A DNA stretch of 64,000 bases from assembly GCA_964405405.1 (NCBI GenBank), contig CAYONT010000008.1, forward strand, positions 6,067-70,066, given 5' to 3'. The first letter of the stretch is position 1. Each line of letters begins with the position of its first letter. The notes beneath the pieces were generated by a model. It saw only the letters and a list, made by a program, of their open reading frames with translations. It was not told the DNA's origin and did no database searches. Source of the stretch: CAMCYM01 sp964405405 (GTDB lineage Bacteria; Bacteroidota; Bacteroidia; Flavobacteriales_D; Sanyastnellaceae). Positions 45,372 to 53,562 of the stretch are shown in pieces. The translations under genes were made by a program, and so were the position numbers.

Positions 45372-47105
45372 TCACCAGGTCAGCATCAGCTCGTCGGTGA
45401 AGGGTCCCGGGTTGGAACGGATCCGGGACCAGGTTCCCCGGGCCGTGCGCTCCCCGGACTTTGCCTCCAGGTGGTAGACCACATTGTCCGCCAACCGGAA
45501 CGTCACCTGTCCCTGGCGATCGCAGGTCGCTTCCGCCAGGACGCTGCCGCCTTGGTCCGCGTCCATCACCCGCACCACGCAGCCTGCGGGCGACTTGGCA
45601 CCCGGCGGGGCCGGCACCCGAACGGTCACCACCCCGGCCTGCACGGCCGTAGCCCGGTCGCCCAAACGGGGGTGCTCAGACACATCCACCCGGTACAGGT
45701 CGCGCTCGCCCAACCCTTCAAAGCGCTCCGCAGCCAGGAGCAGGCTGTTGCCGTCTGCCGACAGGGAAAGTGTGGATTCCTCCCGCGGTCCGTTGATGCC
45801 CAGACCCAGGTTCACCGGCACCGACCAGCCTCCATCCACCCACTCCGCCCGGTACAGGTCGTAATCCCCGAACCCCGCATGCCCGTTGGAGGCGAACAGG
45901 ATAACCCGTCCGTCACCCAGCGCCTGCACGAACTTCTCGTCCAGCTCCGTGTTCACTGGGGCCCCCACGGGCTCGGGTTGCGACCATCCCCCGGAACGCA
46001 TCTCCGAGAAGTATAGGTCGCCGTAGCCGAGCCCGGTGGGGCGCTCCGATACGAAGAACATCTTCGAACCGTCGGGCGAAATGGACGTGGAGCCTTCGAA
46101 GTAACTGGAGTTGATGGGCTTGGGCAGCTTCACCGCATCGCCCCAGGTGCCGTCGTCTTGGCGCGTGCTGACACAGATGTCCCCGGCCAGCGCCTCGTTG
46201 TTTCGGTACACCAGCAAGGATTTTCCGGAAGCAGGCCAAGCCAGCAAATCATCGTACCCCGCCGTATTCACCGCGCCGGGCATGAGCACCGCACGTCCCC
46301 AACGGCCGCCCCCTGCCCCATCAGCCACCCATTCGGTCACGTAGATGTCCGAGAAGAACCGGTGGTCGCCCTCTGTGTCGATGGCGCTGTTGAGCCCCCC
46401 GTCGCGCCGCGAGGTGAACCCGATGGAACGCCCGTCAGGCGACCAGTGCGGACCGTACTCGTCGAATCGGGAATTCACCTCCAGCCCCAGATCCTCCCAC
46501 GTCCACTGCGGCGTCCCGGCCTCCCGCGCGGCCCACGCACGCCGACACTCCAAAATCCACCGCTCGACCTCCGCCCGCTCCTCCCCTTTCGGGTTGTCAA
46601 ATGCCAAGTGAAGCTGAAAGACATCGATGGCTGCTTCGTATTGGGCGAGGCGGTGCTGGATTTGGCCTTGAAATCGGCGCTCGCTCTCTGCCAGCAACGG
46701 ATCGGCGCGCTGCACGCGGTTCAGGTATTCCCAGGCCAAATCCTCCCGCCGCAACCCAAAATGGCAGCGCGCCATCCAGAGCAAGATGCGCGGATCCTCC
46801 GGCAATTCCTCCAAGAGGGCGCGGTAATCGGTCAGGGCGCCGCGGAGGTTCTGAATGTTGTACTTGTGCCGGGCTTCGGTCAGGCGGTAGGCGTACTTCA
46901 CGGGCAGTCCTTCGGTGCCGGTGGTGTCGGTCTGCGCCTGGAGGGTCCCCGCTCCGGGGGTCCAGCAGGCGGCGCCCAGGGCGAGGCCCACGGCCAGCCG
47001 GCGGCCCGATGCGGAAAGGCTGGAGATGCCGATTCCGGTTCCAAAAAGCAAGGTGGCGCCACGCTGCTCGTGGCGGTGTGAGAACGGGGTTCGATGGGAG
47101 CGCAT
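45372..47105 (-). CDS. Secreted PD40 beta-propeller protein with N-terminal TPR-like region
   Basis: A 577-residue exported protein. After a signal segment (AVGLALGAACW...GTLQAQ), residues about 65-190 form TPR-like helices (ALTDYRALLEELPEDPRIL, LAWEYLNRVQRADPLLAESE). Then come PD40/WD40-like propeller blades with the usual SPDG core (YGPHWSPDGRSIGFTSRRDG, TSISPDGSKMFFVSERPTG, GDGRVILFASNGHAGFGDYD, LSLSADGNSLLLAAERF). It is similar to PorE-type proteins but lacks the C-terminal OmpA domain and ends in a carboxypeptidase-regulatory-like segment. A TAAATTCG element lies four bases before the ATG. Confidence 0.8.
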   Translation of the reverse strand: MRSHRTPFSHRHEQRGATLLFGTGIGISSLSASGRRLAVGLALGAACWTPGAGTLQAQTDTTGTEGLPVKYAYRLTEARHKYNIQNLRGALTDYRALLEELPEDPRILLWMARCHFGLRREDLAWEYLNRVQRADPLLAESERRFQGQIQHRLAQYEAAIDVFQLHLAFDNPKGEERAEVERWILECRRAWAAREAGTPQWTWEDLGLEVNSRFDEYGPHWSPDGRSIGFTSRRDGGLNSAIDTEGDHRFFSDIYVTEWVADGAGGGRWGRAVLMPGAVNTAGYDDLLAWPASGKSLLVYRNNEALAGDICVSTRQDDGTWGDAVKLPKPINSSYFEGSTSISPDGSKMFFVSERPTGLGYGDLYFSEMRSGGWSQPEPVGAPVNTELDEKFVQALGDGRVILFASNGHAGFGDYDLYRAEWVDGGWSVPVNLGLGINGPREESTLSLSADGNSLLLAAERFEGLGERDLYRVDVSEHPRLGDRATAVQAGVVTVRVPAPPGAKSPAGCVVRVMDADQGGSVLAEATCDRQGQVTFRLADNVVYHLEAKSGERTARGTWSRIRSNPGPFTDELMLTW

Positions 47106-47109
47106 GGCG

Positions 47110-47117
47110 CGAATTTA
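47110..47117 (-). promoter_or_regulatory. -7-like element for the PD40 gene, nearly leaderless
   Basis: The minus strand reads TAAATTCG four bases before the ATG at 47105, so transcription would begin at or next to the start codon. Confidence 0.35.
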
Positions 47118-47144
47118 AGGTCTTCGCGGCAGTATCTTCCGGGC

Positions 47145-48029
47145 ATGAATGGGATGGAACAGCGAGGCACCCCCCTTGGGCCCGGCATCGGGTCGGAGAG
47201 ACCGATGTCGGATGCGGGCGGAACCGAGGGGGTGGGGCGGTTTGGGGACCTGGAGTCGCAAGGGGTGGCGCAGTTGGTGGACTGGATGCACGAGCTCGAC
47301 CGGGAGGTCCTGGAGGCGGTGGACCGCGCTCGACCTGCGGTCACGGCGTTCCTCGAGGTGCTGGAGGGGCGGATGCGGGCCGGCGGGCGGCTCTTTTACA
47401 TCGGGGCGGGGACGAGTGGTCGGCTGGGAGTGCTGGATGCCAGTGAGTGCCCGCCGACATTCGGTGTGCCCGCCGGCCGGGTGGTGGGGCTGATCGCCGG
47501 GGGAGATGGCGCCCTTCGGCAGGCCGTCGAGGGAGCTGAGGACGACGAAGCGGGCGCCTGGCGGGACCTCGCGCCCCACCACCCGGACCCCGCCCTGGAC
47601 ACCCTCGTCGGCATCGCCGCCTCGGGGCGCACCCCCTACGTCCTGGGCGGGGTCCGCACCGCCCGCGCCGCCGGCCTGCTGACCGCGTGCGTCACCTGCA
47701 ACGCCGGTTCCCCGCTGGCCGCCGCCGTGGACCACCCCATTGAAGCCGTCACCGGTCCCGAGTTCGTCACCGGATCCACCCGTCTGAAGGCTGGCACCGC
47801 CACCAAGCTCATCCTGAACACCCTGACCACCGTCACCTTTATCCGACTCGGCCACGTTCGCGGCTCCCGGATGGTGGACATGCAGCCCTCCAACGCGAAG
47901 CTCATTGAACGCGGCGTCGGGATGATCCAAGCCTTCACAGGAACTGACGAAGCCACCGCACGAAAATTGCTGGCAAGTGCTGGAAGTGTGCGGGCGGCAT
48001 GTGAACTTTGGGAAAGCGGTTTGGCCTGA
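47145..48029 (+). CDS. murQ: N-acetylmuramic acid 6-phosphate etherase
   Basis: A 294-residue SIS-domain enzyme that cleaves the lactyl ether of MurNAc 6-phosphate in peptidoglycan recycling. Family motifs: LFYIGAGTSGRLGVLDASEC, PPTFGVPAG, AGGDGALRQAVEGAEDD, GIAASGRTPYVLGG, GPEFVTGSTRLKAGTATK. The stop codon lies inside a copy of the dispersed TTTGGCCT motif. The N-terminus is uncertain; ATG 47145, 47154 or 47205 are possible. It is divergent from the PD40 gene. Confidence 0.92.
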   Translation: MNGMEQRGTPLGPGIGSERPMSDAGGTEGVGRFGDLESQGVAQLVDWMHELDREVLEAVDRARPAVTAFLEVLEGRMRAGGRLFYIGAGTSGRLGVLDASECPPTFGVPAGRVVGLIAGGDGALRQAVEGAEDDEAGAWRDLAPHHPDPALDTLVGIAASGRTPYVLGGVRTARAAGLLTACVTCNAGSPLAAAVDHPIEAVTGPEFVTGSTRLKAGTATKLILNTLTTVTFIRLGHVRGSRMVDMQPSNAKLIERGVGMIQAFTGTDEATARKLLASAGSVRAACELWESGLA

Positions 48030-48041
48030 AAAACACGTGCG

Positions 48042-48617
48042 ATGCATACCCTGGAGCCCTATTACGCCTGGCGCAACCACTACATTGCCAGCGAGGACGA
48101 GAAGAGCCCCTTCTACGGCCGAACCTACAGTGAATTCGAGTATTCCAACCGGATTTACGACCACTACATCCACCCGCAATGGGACACGATGGGGTCGCCG
48201 ACGCTGTGCCTGAAGATCCTGTTTGTGGACTACGAAGACGGTTACGCCATCCTCGAATTGATCGGTGAATGGAACGATTGCCTGCACAACGACATCATGA
48301 CCCTGAAGCGCGAAGTCATTGACCTGCTCGTCGCAGAAAGCGTGGTGAAGTTTGTGCTCATTGGCGAGAATGTCCTCAATTTCCACCACAGCGACGACAG
48401 CTACTACGAGGAGTGGTTCGAGGATGTCTCTGACCGGGACGGCTGGATCGCCCTGCTCAACTTCCGCGAGCATGTGCTTCAGGACATGCAGGCCGCCGAC
48501 CTCGACCAGTTCTTTGTGTCGGGTGGGGAGATCAATGAACTCGCTTGGCGGACGATGACACCCGCCCATTTCTACCAGCGCGTCTCGGACTATGTCACAC
48601 GACGCATCGGCGCCTGA
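48042..48617 (+). CDS. Conserved Bacteroidota protein of unknown function
   Basis: A 191-residue soluble protein: MHTLEPYYAWRNHYIASEDE, SPFYGRTYSEFEYSNRIYD, HPQWDTMGSPTLCLKILFVD, LIGEWNDCLHNDIMTLKREV, ILIGENVLNFHHSDDSYYEE (approximately). It is very rich in Tyr, Trp and acidic residues and lacks any recognised motif. I recall close relatives being widespread in Bacteroidota under the label hypothetical protein. It starts 12 bp after murQ and overlaps the PH-domain gene by 26 bp. Confidence 0.7.
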   Translation: MHTLEPYYAWRNHYIASEDEKSPFYGRTYSEFEYSNRIYDHYIHPQWDTMGSPTLCLKILFVDYEDGYAILELIGEWNDCLHNDIMTLKREVIDLLVAESVVKFVLIGENVLNFHHSDDSYYEEWFEDVSDRDGWIALLNFREHVLQDMQAADLDQFFVSGGEINELAWRTMTPAHFYQRVSDYVTRRIGA

Positions 48618-49068
48618 AGGCAATCCCCCGGTTCGCCCGCAGGTGTTCCCTTCTGCCGTGAGCCGTTGGCTGCTGGGCTTTCTAGCGGTTTCGTTGGGTG
48701 TGCCGATGGGGCTGGCTTGGCGGGATGGGGTTTGGCCTGCATTTGCCCTCTTGGGCTCCACCGCCCTGGGTGTCGGATGGATGCTCTTCACCACCCGCTA
48801 CATCTTCGCGCCTCCGCACCTCATCATCCGCAGCGGTTGGTTCCGGCTCACCCTCCGAACGGATGAAATCACCCAGGTCCGACCCAGCACCAGCTTGCTG
48901 AGTTCGCCGGCAGCGGGGTTTGATCGACTGGAACTGCGCTATGGCCGACGCCAGTCCGTCTTGATTTCCCCCCGGGACAAGGCTGGGTTTCTGGAACGTT
49001 TGGCCCGAGAAAATCCGGGGGTTGCGTTGCCCGCGGCTGCGCGGCGAGAGATAGGAGATGGGAGATAG
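48592..49068 (+). CDS. Small bacterial PH-domain membrane protein
   Basis: A 158-residue protein with two transmembrane helices (about 22-60, SRWLLGFLAVSLGVPMGLAW, PAFALLGSTALGVGWMLF) followed by a bPH-like domain (YIFAPPHLIIRSGWFRLTLR, EITQVRPSTSLLSSPAAGFD, LELRYGRRQSVLISPRDKAG). The C-terminal residues, ending REIGDGR, are encoded by the first units of the repeat block and may be recent. It overlaps the upstream gene by 26 bp. Confidence 0.72.
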   Translation: MSHDASAPEGNPPVRPQVFPSAVSRWLLGFLAVSLGVPMGLAWRDGVWPAFALLGSTALGVGWMLFTTRYIFAPPHLIIRSGWFRLTLRTDEITQVRPSTSLLSSPAAGFDRLELRYGRRQSVLISPRDKAGFLERLARENPGVALPAAARREIGDGR

Positions 49069-49420
49069 CGCGGCTGCGTCGCGGGAGATAGGAGATGGGA
49101 GATAGCGCGGCTGCGCCGCGAGAGATAGGAGATGGCGCGGCGGGGCCGCGTTTGAGTTGGGAGATATCGCCGTTGGCGCGGCGAGAGATGGCGCGGCGGG
49201 GCNNNNNNNNNNNNNNNNNNNNNNNNNNNNNNNNNNNNNNNNNNNNNNNNNNNNNNNNNNNNNNNNNNNNNNNNNNNNNNNNNNNNNNNNNNNNNNNNNN
49301 NNGCGTTTGAGTTGGGAGATATCGCCGTTGGCGCGGCGAGAGATGGCGCGGCGGGGCTGCGGGTCAGGGGGCGCGGCGGGGCCGCGGGTCAGGGGGCGCG
49401 GCGGGGCCGCGGGTCAGGGG
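49040..49420. repeat. GC-rich repeat block between two genes
   Basis: The block begins with units based on GAGATAGGAGATGGGAGATA and CGCGGCTGCGYCGCG (about 49045-49140), followed by GTTTGAGTTGGGAGATATCG segments. It ends with three perfect or near-perfect 25-bp tandem units of GCGCGGCGGGGCCGCGGGTC plus AGGGG (49346-49370, 49371-49395, 49396-49420). The stop codons of both flanking genes fall inside it. The plus strand is strongly purine/G-rich. Confidence 0.85.
49148..49357. other. False assembly gap: 100 Ns between two exact 55-bp copies
   Basis: Bases 49148-49202 and 49303-49357 are identical and enclose 100 Ns (49203-49302), the same 55-bp signature as the gap at 11369. Here the gap falls in a repeat, so the true copy number cannot be judged. 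Confidence 0.85.
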
Positions 49421-50565
49421 GCGGGGGACTGGAGGAGAAGGGAGAGGACGTGTCGGTCGATGGGGAACGAGAGGTCGTCGGGTTGGAGGTCGGCGAGGGA
49501 GCGCCAATGGAAGAACTGGGGAGAACCATCGGCCGCCGGGGTTCCTTCGGCGGGCGGGGGGGAAAGCAAGGTGACGCGGTAATAGATGGAGACGATTTGG
49601 TCTGTGGGATGGAAAGCGCTGCGCTGGAAGAACCCGGTGGTGTAAAAATGGGCCGTTTGGGCAAACTGGGTCGCAGCGCCGAGTTCTTCCTGGAATTCAC
49701 GCAGGAGGGCGTCCTCGATGCCTTCGCCCGGCTGGACCCCGCCGCCGGGGAGTTTGGCATGCCACTGGCCGTGGATGCGTTCGCGGGCGATGAGGAGGTG
49801 GTGGTCTTGGATGACGAGGCCGTAAACGCGGAGGTTGAAGCGATCGAGTGGGGTTTTGCGGGCGGCGAGCATTTCGCGCTTGCCGGGAGGTCCGGGAAGG
49901 CGCTCGGTGGCGAAACCGGCGGCGCGCAGGGCCCTTCGGACGTCGCCCTTGGCACAGTAGGTCACCAAGAGGCCATGCCAGCGGAGGGCCCGGTAGAGGG
50001 GGGCGAAAACGTCGGGGGTCCAGAGTTCGGGTTGGGTCTCGGGGGCAAAGGCGTCGTACAGGATGAGGTCGAGGGAGGCGTCGGGGGCGGACCAATGCCG
50101 AACATCGCGGTGTTCCCAGCAGAATTTAAAGTGGGGACCCGGGGACCAAAGGGTGTCCGGGGGCAGCGACATCATGGCCCGGTAGGTGGGGGCGCCGAGT
50201 CCGGTGGCCGTGCCGTAGTCGAGTGCTTGGGTTGCTTCCAAGGGCAGTGGGTCGGTTTCCAGGGCCCGGTAGCGGACCTGCCACCCCTCGGCGAGGGCGC
50301 GCTGTTGGATGCAGGCGGCATTGAGGCCGGTGCCCCAGCCCACTTCGAGTGTGTCGCAGGGGCGGGCCGGTTGGGCGCGTTCACGGGCGGCCTCGTGCCA
50401 AGCGACCAAACCGTGGTCGACGAACACGTGGCGGGCCTCGGTCAGGGCGCCATGGATGCTGTGGTAGGTCGCGCCGTGCCGAGCGGAGCGGAGGGTCCAG
50501 CTGCCGTCCCGGGTGGGTTCGGGCTGGAGTGCAGGCGGGTTCGGGGGAGGGCCGGGAGAGTCCAT
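49414..50565 (-). CDS. MnmD-type tRNA methyltransferase fused to a Nudix hydrolase domain
   Basis: A 383-residue two-domain protein. Residues 25-235 are an MnmD/MnmC2-like methyltransferase (SARHGATYHSIHGALTEARH, LEVGWGTGLNAACIQ at 73-87, ILYDAFAPETQPELWTPDVF), which methylates nm5U to mnm5U at the tRNA wobble position. Residues about 240-380 are a Nudix domain; the Nudix box G(x5)E(x7)REUxEExGU is complete at 275-297 (E281, R289, E290, E293, E294). I know of no standard fusion of these activities. The ATG at 50565 gives the normal MnmD N-terminus; a much longer frame runs antisense over the next gene. The stop is inside the 25-bp repeat. Confidence 0.83.
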   Translation of the reverse strand: MDSPGPPPNPPALQPEPTRDGSWTLRSARHGATYHSIHGALTEARHVFVDHGLVAWHEAARERAQPARPCDTLEVGWGTGLNAACIQQRALAEGWQVRYRALETDPLPLEATQALDYGTATGLGAPTYRAMMSLPPDTLWSPGPHFKFCWEHRDVRHWSAPDASLDLILYDAFAPETQPELWTPDVFAPLYRALRWHGLLVTYCAKGDVRRALRAAGFATERLPGPPGKREMLAARKTPLDRFNLRVYGLVIQDHHLLIARERIHGQWHAKLPGGGVQPGEGIEDALLREFQEELGAATQFAQTAHFYTTGFFQRSAFHPTDQIVSIYYRVTLLSPPPAEGTPAADGSPQFFHWRSLADLQPDDLSFPIDRHVLSLLLQSPAP

Positions 50566-50585
50566 GGTCGTCGGGTTCCGGGAAG

Positions 50586-51422
50586 TTACAGGGAACGATT
50601 CTCTAGGCCAAACCCCTCCAAAGCGCCCAGCCCAAAAAGCGCGAAGTCCAACCCCACAGGGTCCACGGGATCCACACGGCGCAGGGCCGCAGTGAGCTCT
50701 TCCACGGCCCGCCAGTCGTCTTGGCGTCGGGAGAGCAGGCCCAGCTGACGGCTTACGTTGCCCGTGTGGACATCGAGGGGGATCATGAGCTGGGCCGAGG
50801 AAACCTGGGTCCACAGGCCCAGATCGACGCCGCGGGCCGGCGACCGAACCATCCAGCGGAGGAACATGTTGAGCCGTTTGGCCGCCGAGCCGCGGCGGGG
50901 GTCGGCGACGTGCTTCCGGGCGCGGCCTGGGGGGGTGTCCCGGAAGAGCTGGTCGTGCAGGTGGCCCCAGGCCGCTTGGAGGGCGGGACCGGGGTCGGCC
51001 GCGGGCGGCCAGCCGGCGAGAAAGGCGGCCTCCAAACTCCCCCACTCCCGCAACAGCCGCTGGAGCCCGTGGCCCAGGGCGACGGCGTCGTCCGCCGACA
51101 TCGTCCGGTGGCACCAACCGGCCATCGCCCGCTCCAACTCCCCAGGCGCTGCGCCTGTGAGAAAGGCGTGCGGCGCGCCGTCCAGCCGGTCCATCCAGGA
51201 CCATGCGCTCCGCAGGATGGACTTTCGGTTGCCCCACGCGATGAGTGCGGTCAGGAACCCTGCGAGCTCCTGGTCCCGGACATCCCGAAAATGGTGGGGC
51301 ACAGCCACCGGGTCATCCGGTATGAAATCCCGCGACTCGTAACGCAGGGCCTTCTCGCGCAAAAAATCCGCCCACCGGTCCGCGGCAGCCTCGGTGGGTG
51401 AAATCGGAAGTTGCGGCGCCAT
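50586..51422 (-). CDS. TIGR02757 (DUF2400) family protein
   Basis: A 278-residue protein of the TIGR02757 family: LREKALRYESRDFIPDDPVA, HHFRDVRDQELAGFLTALIA, GNRKSILRSAWSWMDRLDGA, KRLNMFLRWMVRS, LWTQVSSAQLMIPLDVHTGN. The fold is related to the helix-hairpin-helix DNA glycosylases, but no activity has been assigned. It starts 31 bp from the divergent BatA-like gene and ends 20 bp before MnmD-Nudix. The C-terminus FGLENRSL carries an AGGCCAAA motif copy on the opposite strand. Confidence 0.88.
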   Translation of the reverse strand: MAPQLPISPTEAAADRWADFLREKALRYESRDFIPDDPVAVPHHFRDVRDQELAGFLTALIAWGNRKSILRSAWSWMDRLDGAPHAFLTGAAPGELERAMAGWCHRTMSADDAVALGHGLQRLLREWGSLEAAFLAGWPPAADPGPALQAAWGHLHDQLFRDTPPGRARKHVADPRRGSAAKRLNMFLRWMVRSPARGVDLGLWTQVSSAQLMIPLDVHTGNVSRQLGLLSRRQDDWRAVEELTAALRRVDPVDPVGLDFALFGLGALEGFGLENRSL

Positions 51423-51439
51423 GGGGGCAAAATTGAGCC

Positions 51440-51447
51440 TAAATTTG
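51440..51447 (+). promoter_or_regulatory. -7 element for the BatA-like gene, overlapping a TTTGGCCT motif
   Basis: TAAATTTG matches TAnnTTTG, six bases before the ATG. The TTTG is shared with a copy of RTTTGGCCT (51443-51451). Confidence 0.4.
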
Positions 51448-51453
51448 GCCTGA

Positions 51454-53562
51454 ATGGAATTCGTGCATCCGGAAATACTGTGGGGCCTGACCGCGCTGGT
51501 CATCCCCATCCTCGTGCACCTGCTGCAATTCCGGCGTTTCCGGCGCGTGGTGTTCCCCCATGTCGCCTTCCTGCAATCGGTCCAACGGGAGGCTCGGGCC
51601 ACCCAACGGCTGCGGCACCTGTTGGTGTTGCTGACCCGGCTCATCGCCTTAGCGGCCTTGGTGCTGGCGTTTGCCCAGCCGTATACCCCCCCGCCCAAGA
51701 ACGCGGAGGACGCTGGGAACGCGGACCAGCGCGGCCTGGCGGTGGGCATTTACATCGACAACAGCTTTTCGATGGAGGCCATCGGGGAGGAAGGCCAATT
51801 GCTACAATCCGCCCTGGAACGCGCACGTCAGGTCATCGAGCGGCACGCAGAAACGGATCGGTTCGTGGTGCTCACGCACGCCTTTTCGGGGCGTGACCAG
51901 CAGTTGTTGACCCGGGCCCAGGCACTGGAACGTTTGGGTTCCATCCAACCGACGCCGGAGGTTCGGCTGCTTCCGGAGGTACTGGCGCGGATGGAGAACC
52001 TGCTCTTGCGGGAGCCGGAGCGGAAACGGGTGGTGTACTGCTTCACGGATCTGCAGCGCAATACGCATGTGCTGGAGGCGCCTCCTGCGGACGGCATCGG
52101 AGGCTGGCCGCTTGTGTTCGTGCCAGGTGTGTCTCAGGGGGGAGCAAACATGTGGGTGGATTCGGTGTACTTCGAAGCGCCGTTGCAGTTGGCTGGCCGC
52201 CCGGCGGCGCTGCATGTGCGGATCGGTCACACAGCCACCGAGCGGGTGGATGGGCTGCCGTTGCAGTTGTTTGTCGATGGGCGGCGGGTGGCGTTGGGTG
52301 CCTTTGATCTGGTGCCGGACGCGGTTACGGACACGGTGCTGCAGTTCACACACGGCGCACCAGGGTTTGCGGCTGCAACGGTGTCGTTGGAGGATGCGCC
52401 CATTCGGTTTGACGACGCGTATGCTTGGGGGTACGAGGTCACGGACCGGGTGCGCATCTTGCTGGTGGAGCCGACGGGAAATCCGGTCGATGGCGGGCAG
52501 CGGGAGGTAGCACGGGCGTTGCGCCGGGTGTTTGAGGTGGGGGGCGAGGGATTTGATGTGGCATCGGTCGGGGCATTGGATTGGGAGGCGTTGGTAGACC
52601 GGGATCTGGTGGTGGTGCACGGCGTGAAGTCGCCCAGCTCCGGTTTGGGGGTTGCGTTGCGCAACTTCGCGGAGCAGGGAGGTACGGTGTTGTACCTGCC
52701 GGTTGTGGACGAGGACCCTGCCTTGGCGGCAGCGTTCCGGACGGCGTTGGGCTGGGGGGGCGCTGGGGCAGAGTGGCTCGAGGGGGAGGATCGGTGGGCC
52801 ACGTTGCGCACGGAACATCCCTTGTACCGCGATGTGTTCGAAGCGGCTCCCGACCAAGCGGACTTGCCCACGTTGTTTCAGGTTCTGCGGCGGGAGCCAG
52901 GACCGCAAGAGGAGGTGATCGCCACCACTGAGCGTGGGGTACCGTTGCTGAGCCGCCTTCCCGTGGGCTCGGGTGCCGCATACATCTTCGCTGCTTCTCT
53001 GCTTCCGGAGCACGCAAATTTCATCCGCCACGCCTTATTTGTGCCCACGCTGTTGCGCATGGCGGAGCAAGCGCGAACCACACCGGTCTACGCGGGAATC
53101 ATCGGGGTGACTGCGGATTGGGCCATTCCGGGAGCACCCGCTTCCCCCGATGCCACCATCCGGATGGTTCCTGCCGACACCTCACAAGCCACCCTGCTCC
53201 CAGAGGTTCGCAACTTACCGGGCAGGCTCCTGCTGGGCATGGGGGGCCACCCACCTGCACAAGGGCACTACACGGTACTTTCGGGCACCGACACCCTGGC
53301 GGTCCTGGGCATGAACAACAACCGGCTCGAATCGGATGCCCGGACCCACTCCATTCCCGAGTGGGAAGCCCTGCTCCAAGCCCAAGGCTGGGACCAAGCT
53401 GTCATCTGGGAAACGGACGCCCAAACCATCGCCGCCCGGGTGGCCCAACTGGAGAAGGGCACGCCCTGGTGGAAGGGTCTCCTTTGGCTGGCCCTTGCCG
53501 CGCTCCTCACCGAAACCTTGCTTCTCTCCCGATGGAAAAGGCCCTCCTCCTCCGAGGCGTAA
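51454..53562 (+). CDS. BatA domain/von Willebrand A-like membrane protein
   Basis: A 702-residue membrane protein. The N-terminal BatA segment FVHPEILWGLTALVIPILVH and LLQFRRFRRVVFPHVAFL is followed by a transmembrane helix (LLTRLIALAALVLAFAQ), a vWA-like domain whose MIDAS region reads IYIDNSFSMEA, a long extracytoplasmic beta-rich part and a C-terminal helix (GLLWLALAALLTETLLLSRW). Such proteins accompany MoxR/Bat systems in Bacteroidota, thought to help envelope-protein folding. The 3' end overlaps the dihydroorotase-like gene by 31 bp. Confidence 0.88.
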   Translation: MEFVHPEILWGLTALVIPILVHLLQFRRFRRVVFPHVAFLQSVQREARATQRLRHLLVLLTRLIALAALVLAFAQPYTPPPKNAEDAGNADQRGLAVGIYIDNSFSMEAIGEEGQLLQSALERARQVIERHAETDRFVVLTHAFSGRDQQLLTRAQALERLGSIQPTPEVRLLPEVLARMENLLLREPERKRVVYCFTDLQRNTHVLEAPPADGIGGWPLVFVPGVSQGGANMWVDSVYFEAPLQLAGRPAALHVRIGHTATERVDGLPLQLFVDGRRVALGAFDLVPDAVTDTVLQFTHGAPGFAAATVSLEDAPIRFDDAYAWGYEVTDRVRILLVEPTGNPVDGGQREVARALRRVFEVGGEGFDVASVGALDWEALVDRDLVVVHGVKSPSSGLGVALRNFAEQGGTVLYLPVVDEDPALAAAFRTALGWGGAGAEWLEGEDRWATLRTEHPLYRDVFEAAPDQADLPTLFQVLRREPGPQEEVIATTERGVPLLSRLPVGSGAAYIFAASLLPEHANFIRHALFVPTLLRMAEQARTTPVYAGIIGVTADWAIPGAPASPDATIRMVPADTSQATLLPEVRNLPGRLLLGMGGHPPAQGHYTVLSGTDTLAVLGMNNNRLESDARTHSIPEWEALLQAQGWDQAVIWETDAQTIAARVAQLEKGTPWWKGLLWLALAALLTETLLLSRWKRPSSSEA

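Noticed and set aside
49040..49420. CRISPR-like array
   Set aside because: Units are adjacent or irregular, GC-rich and without unique spacers, and no cas genes are near.
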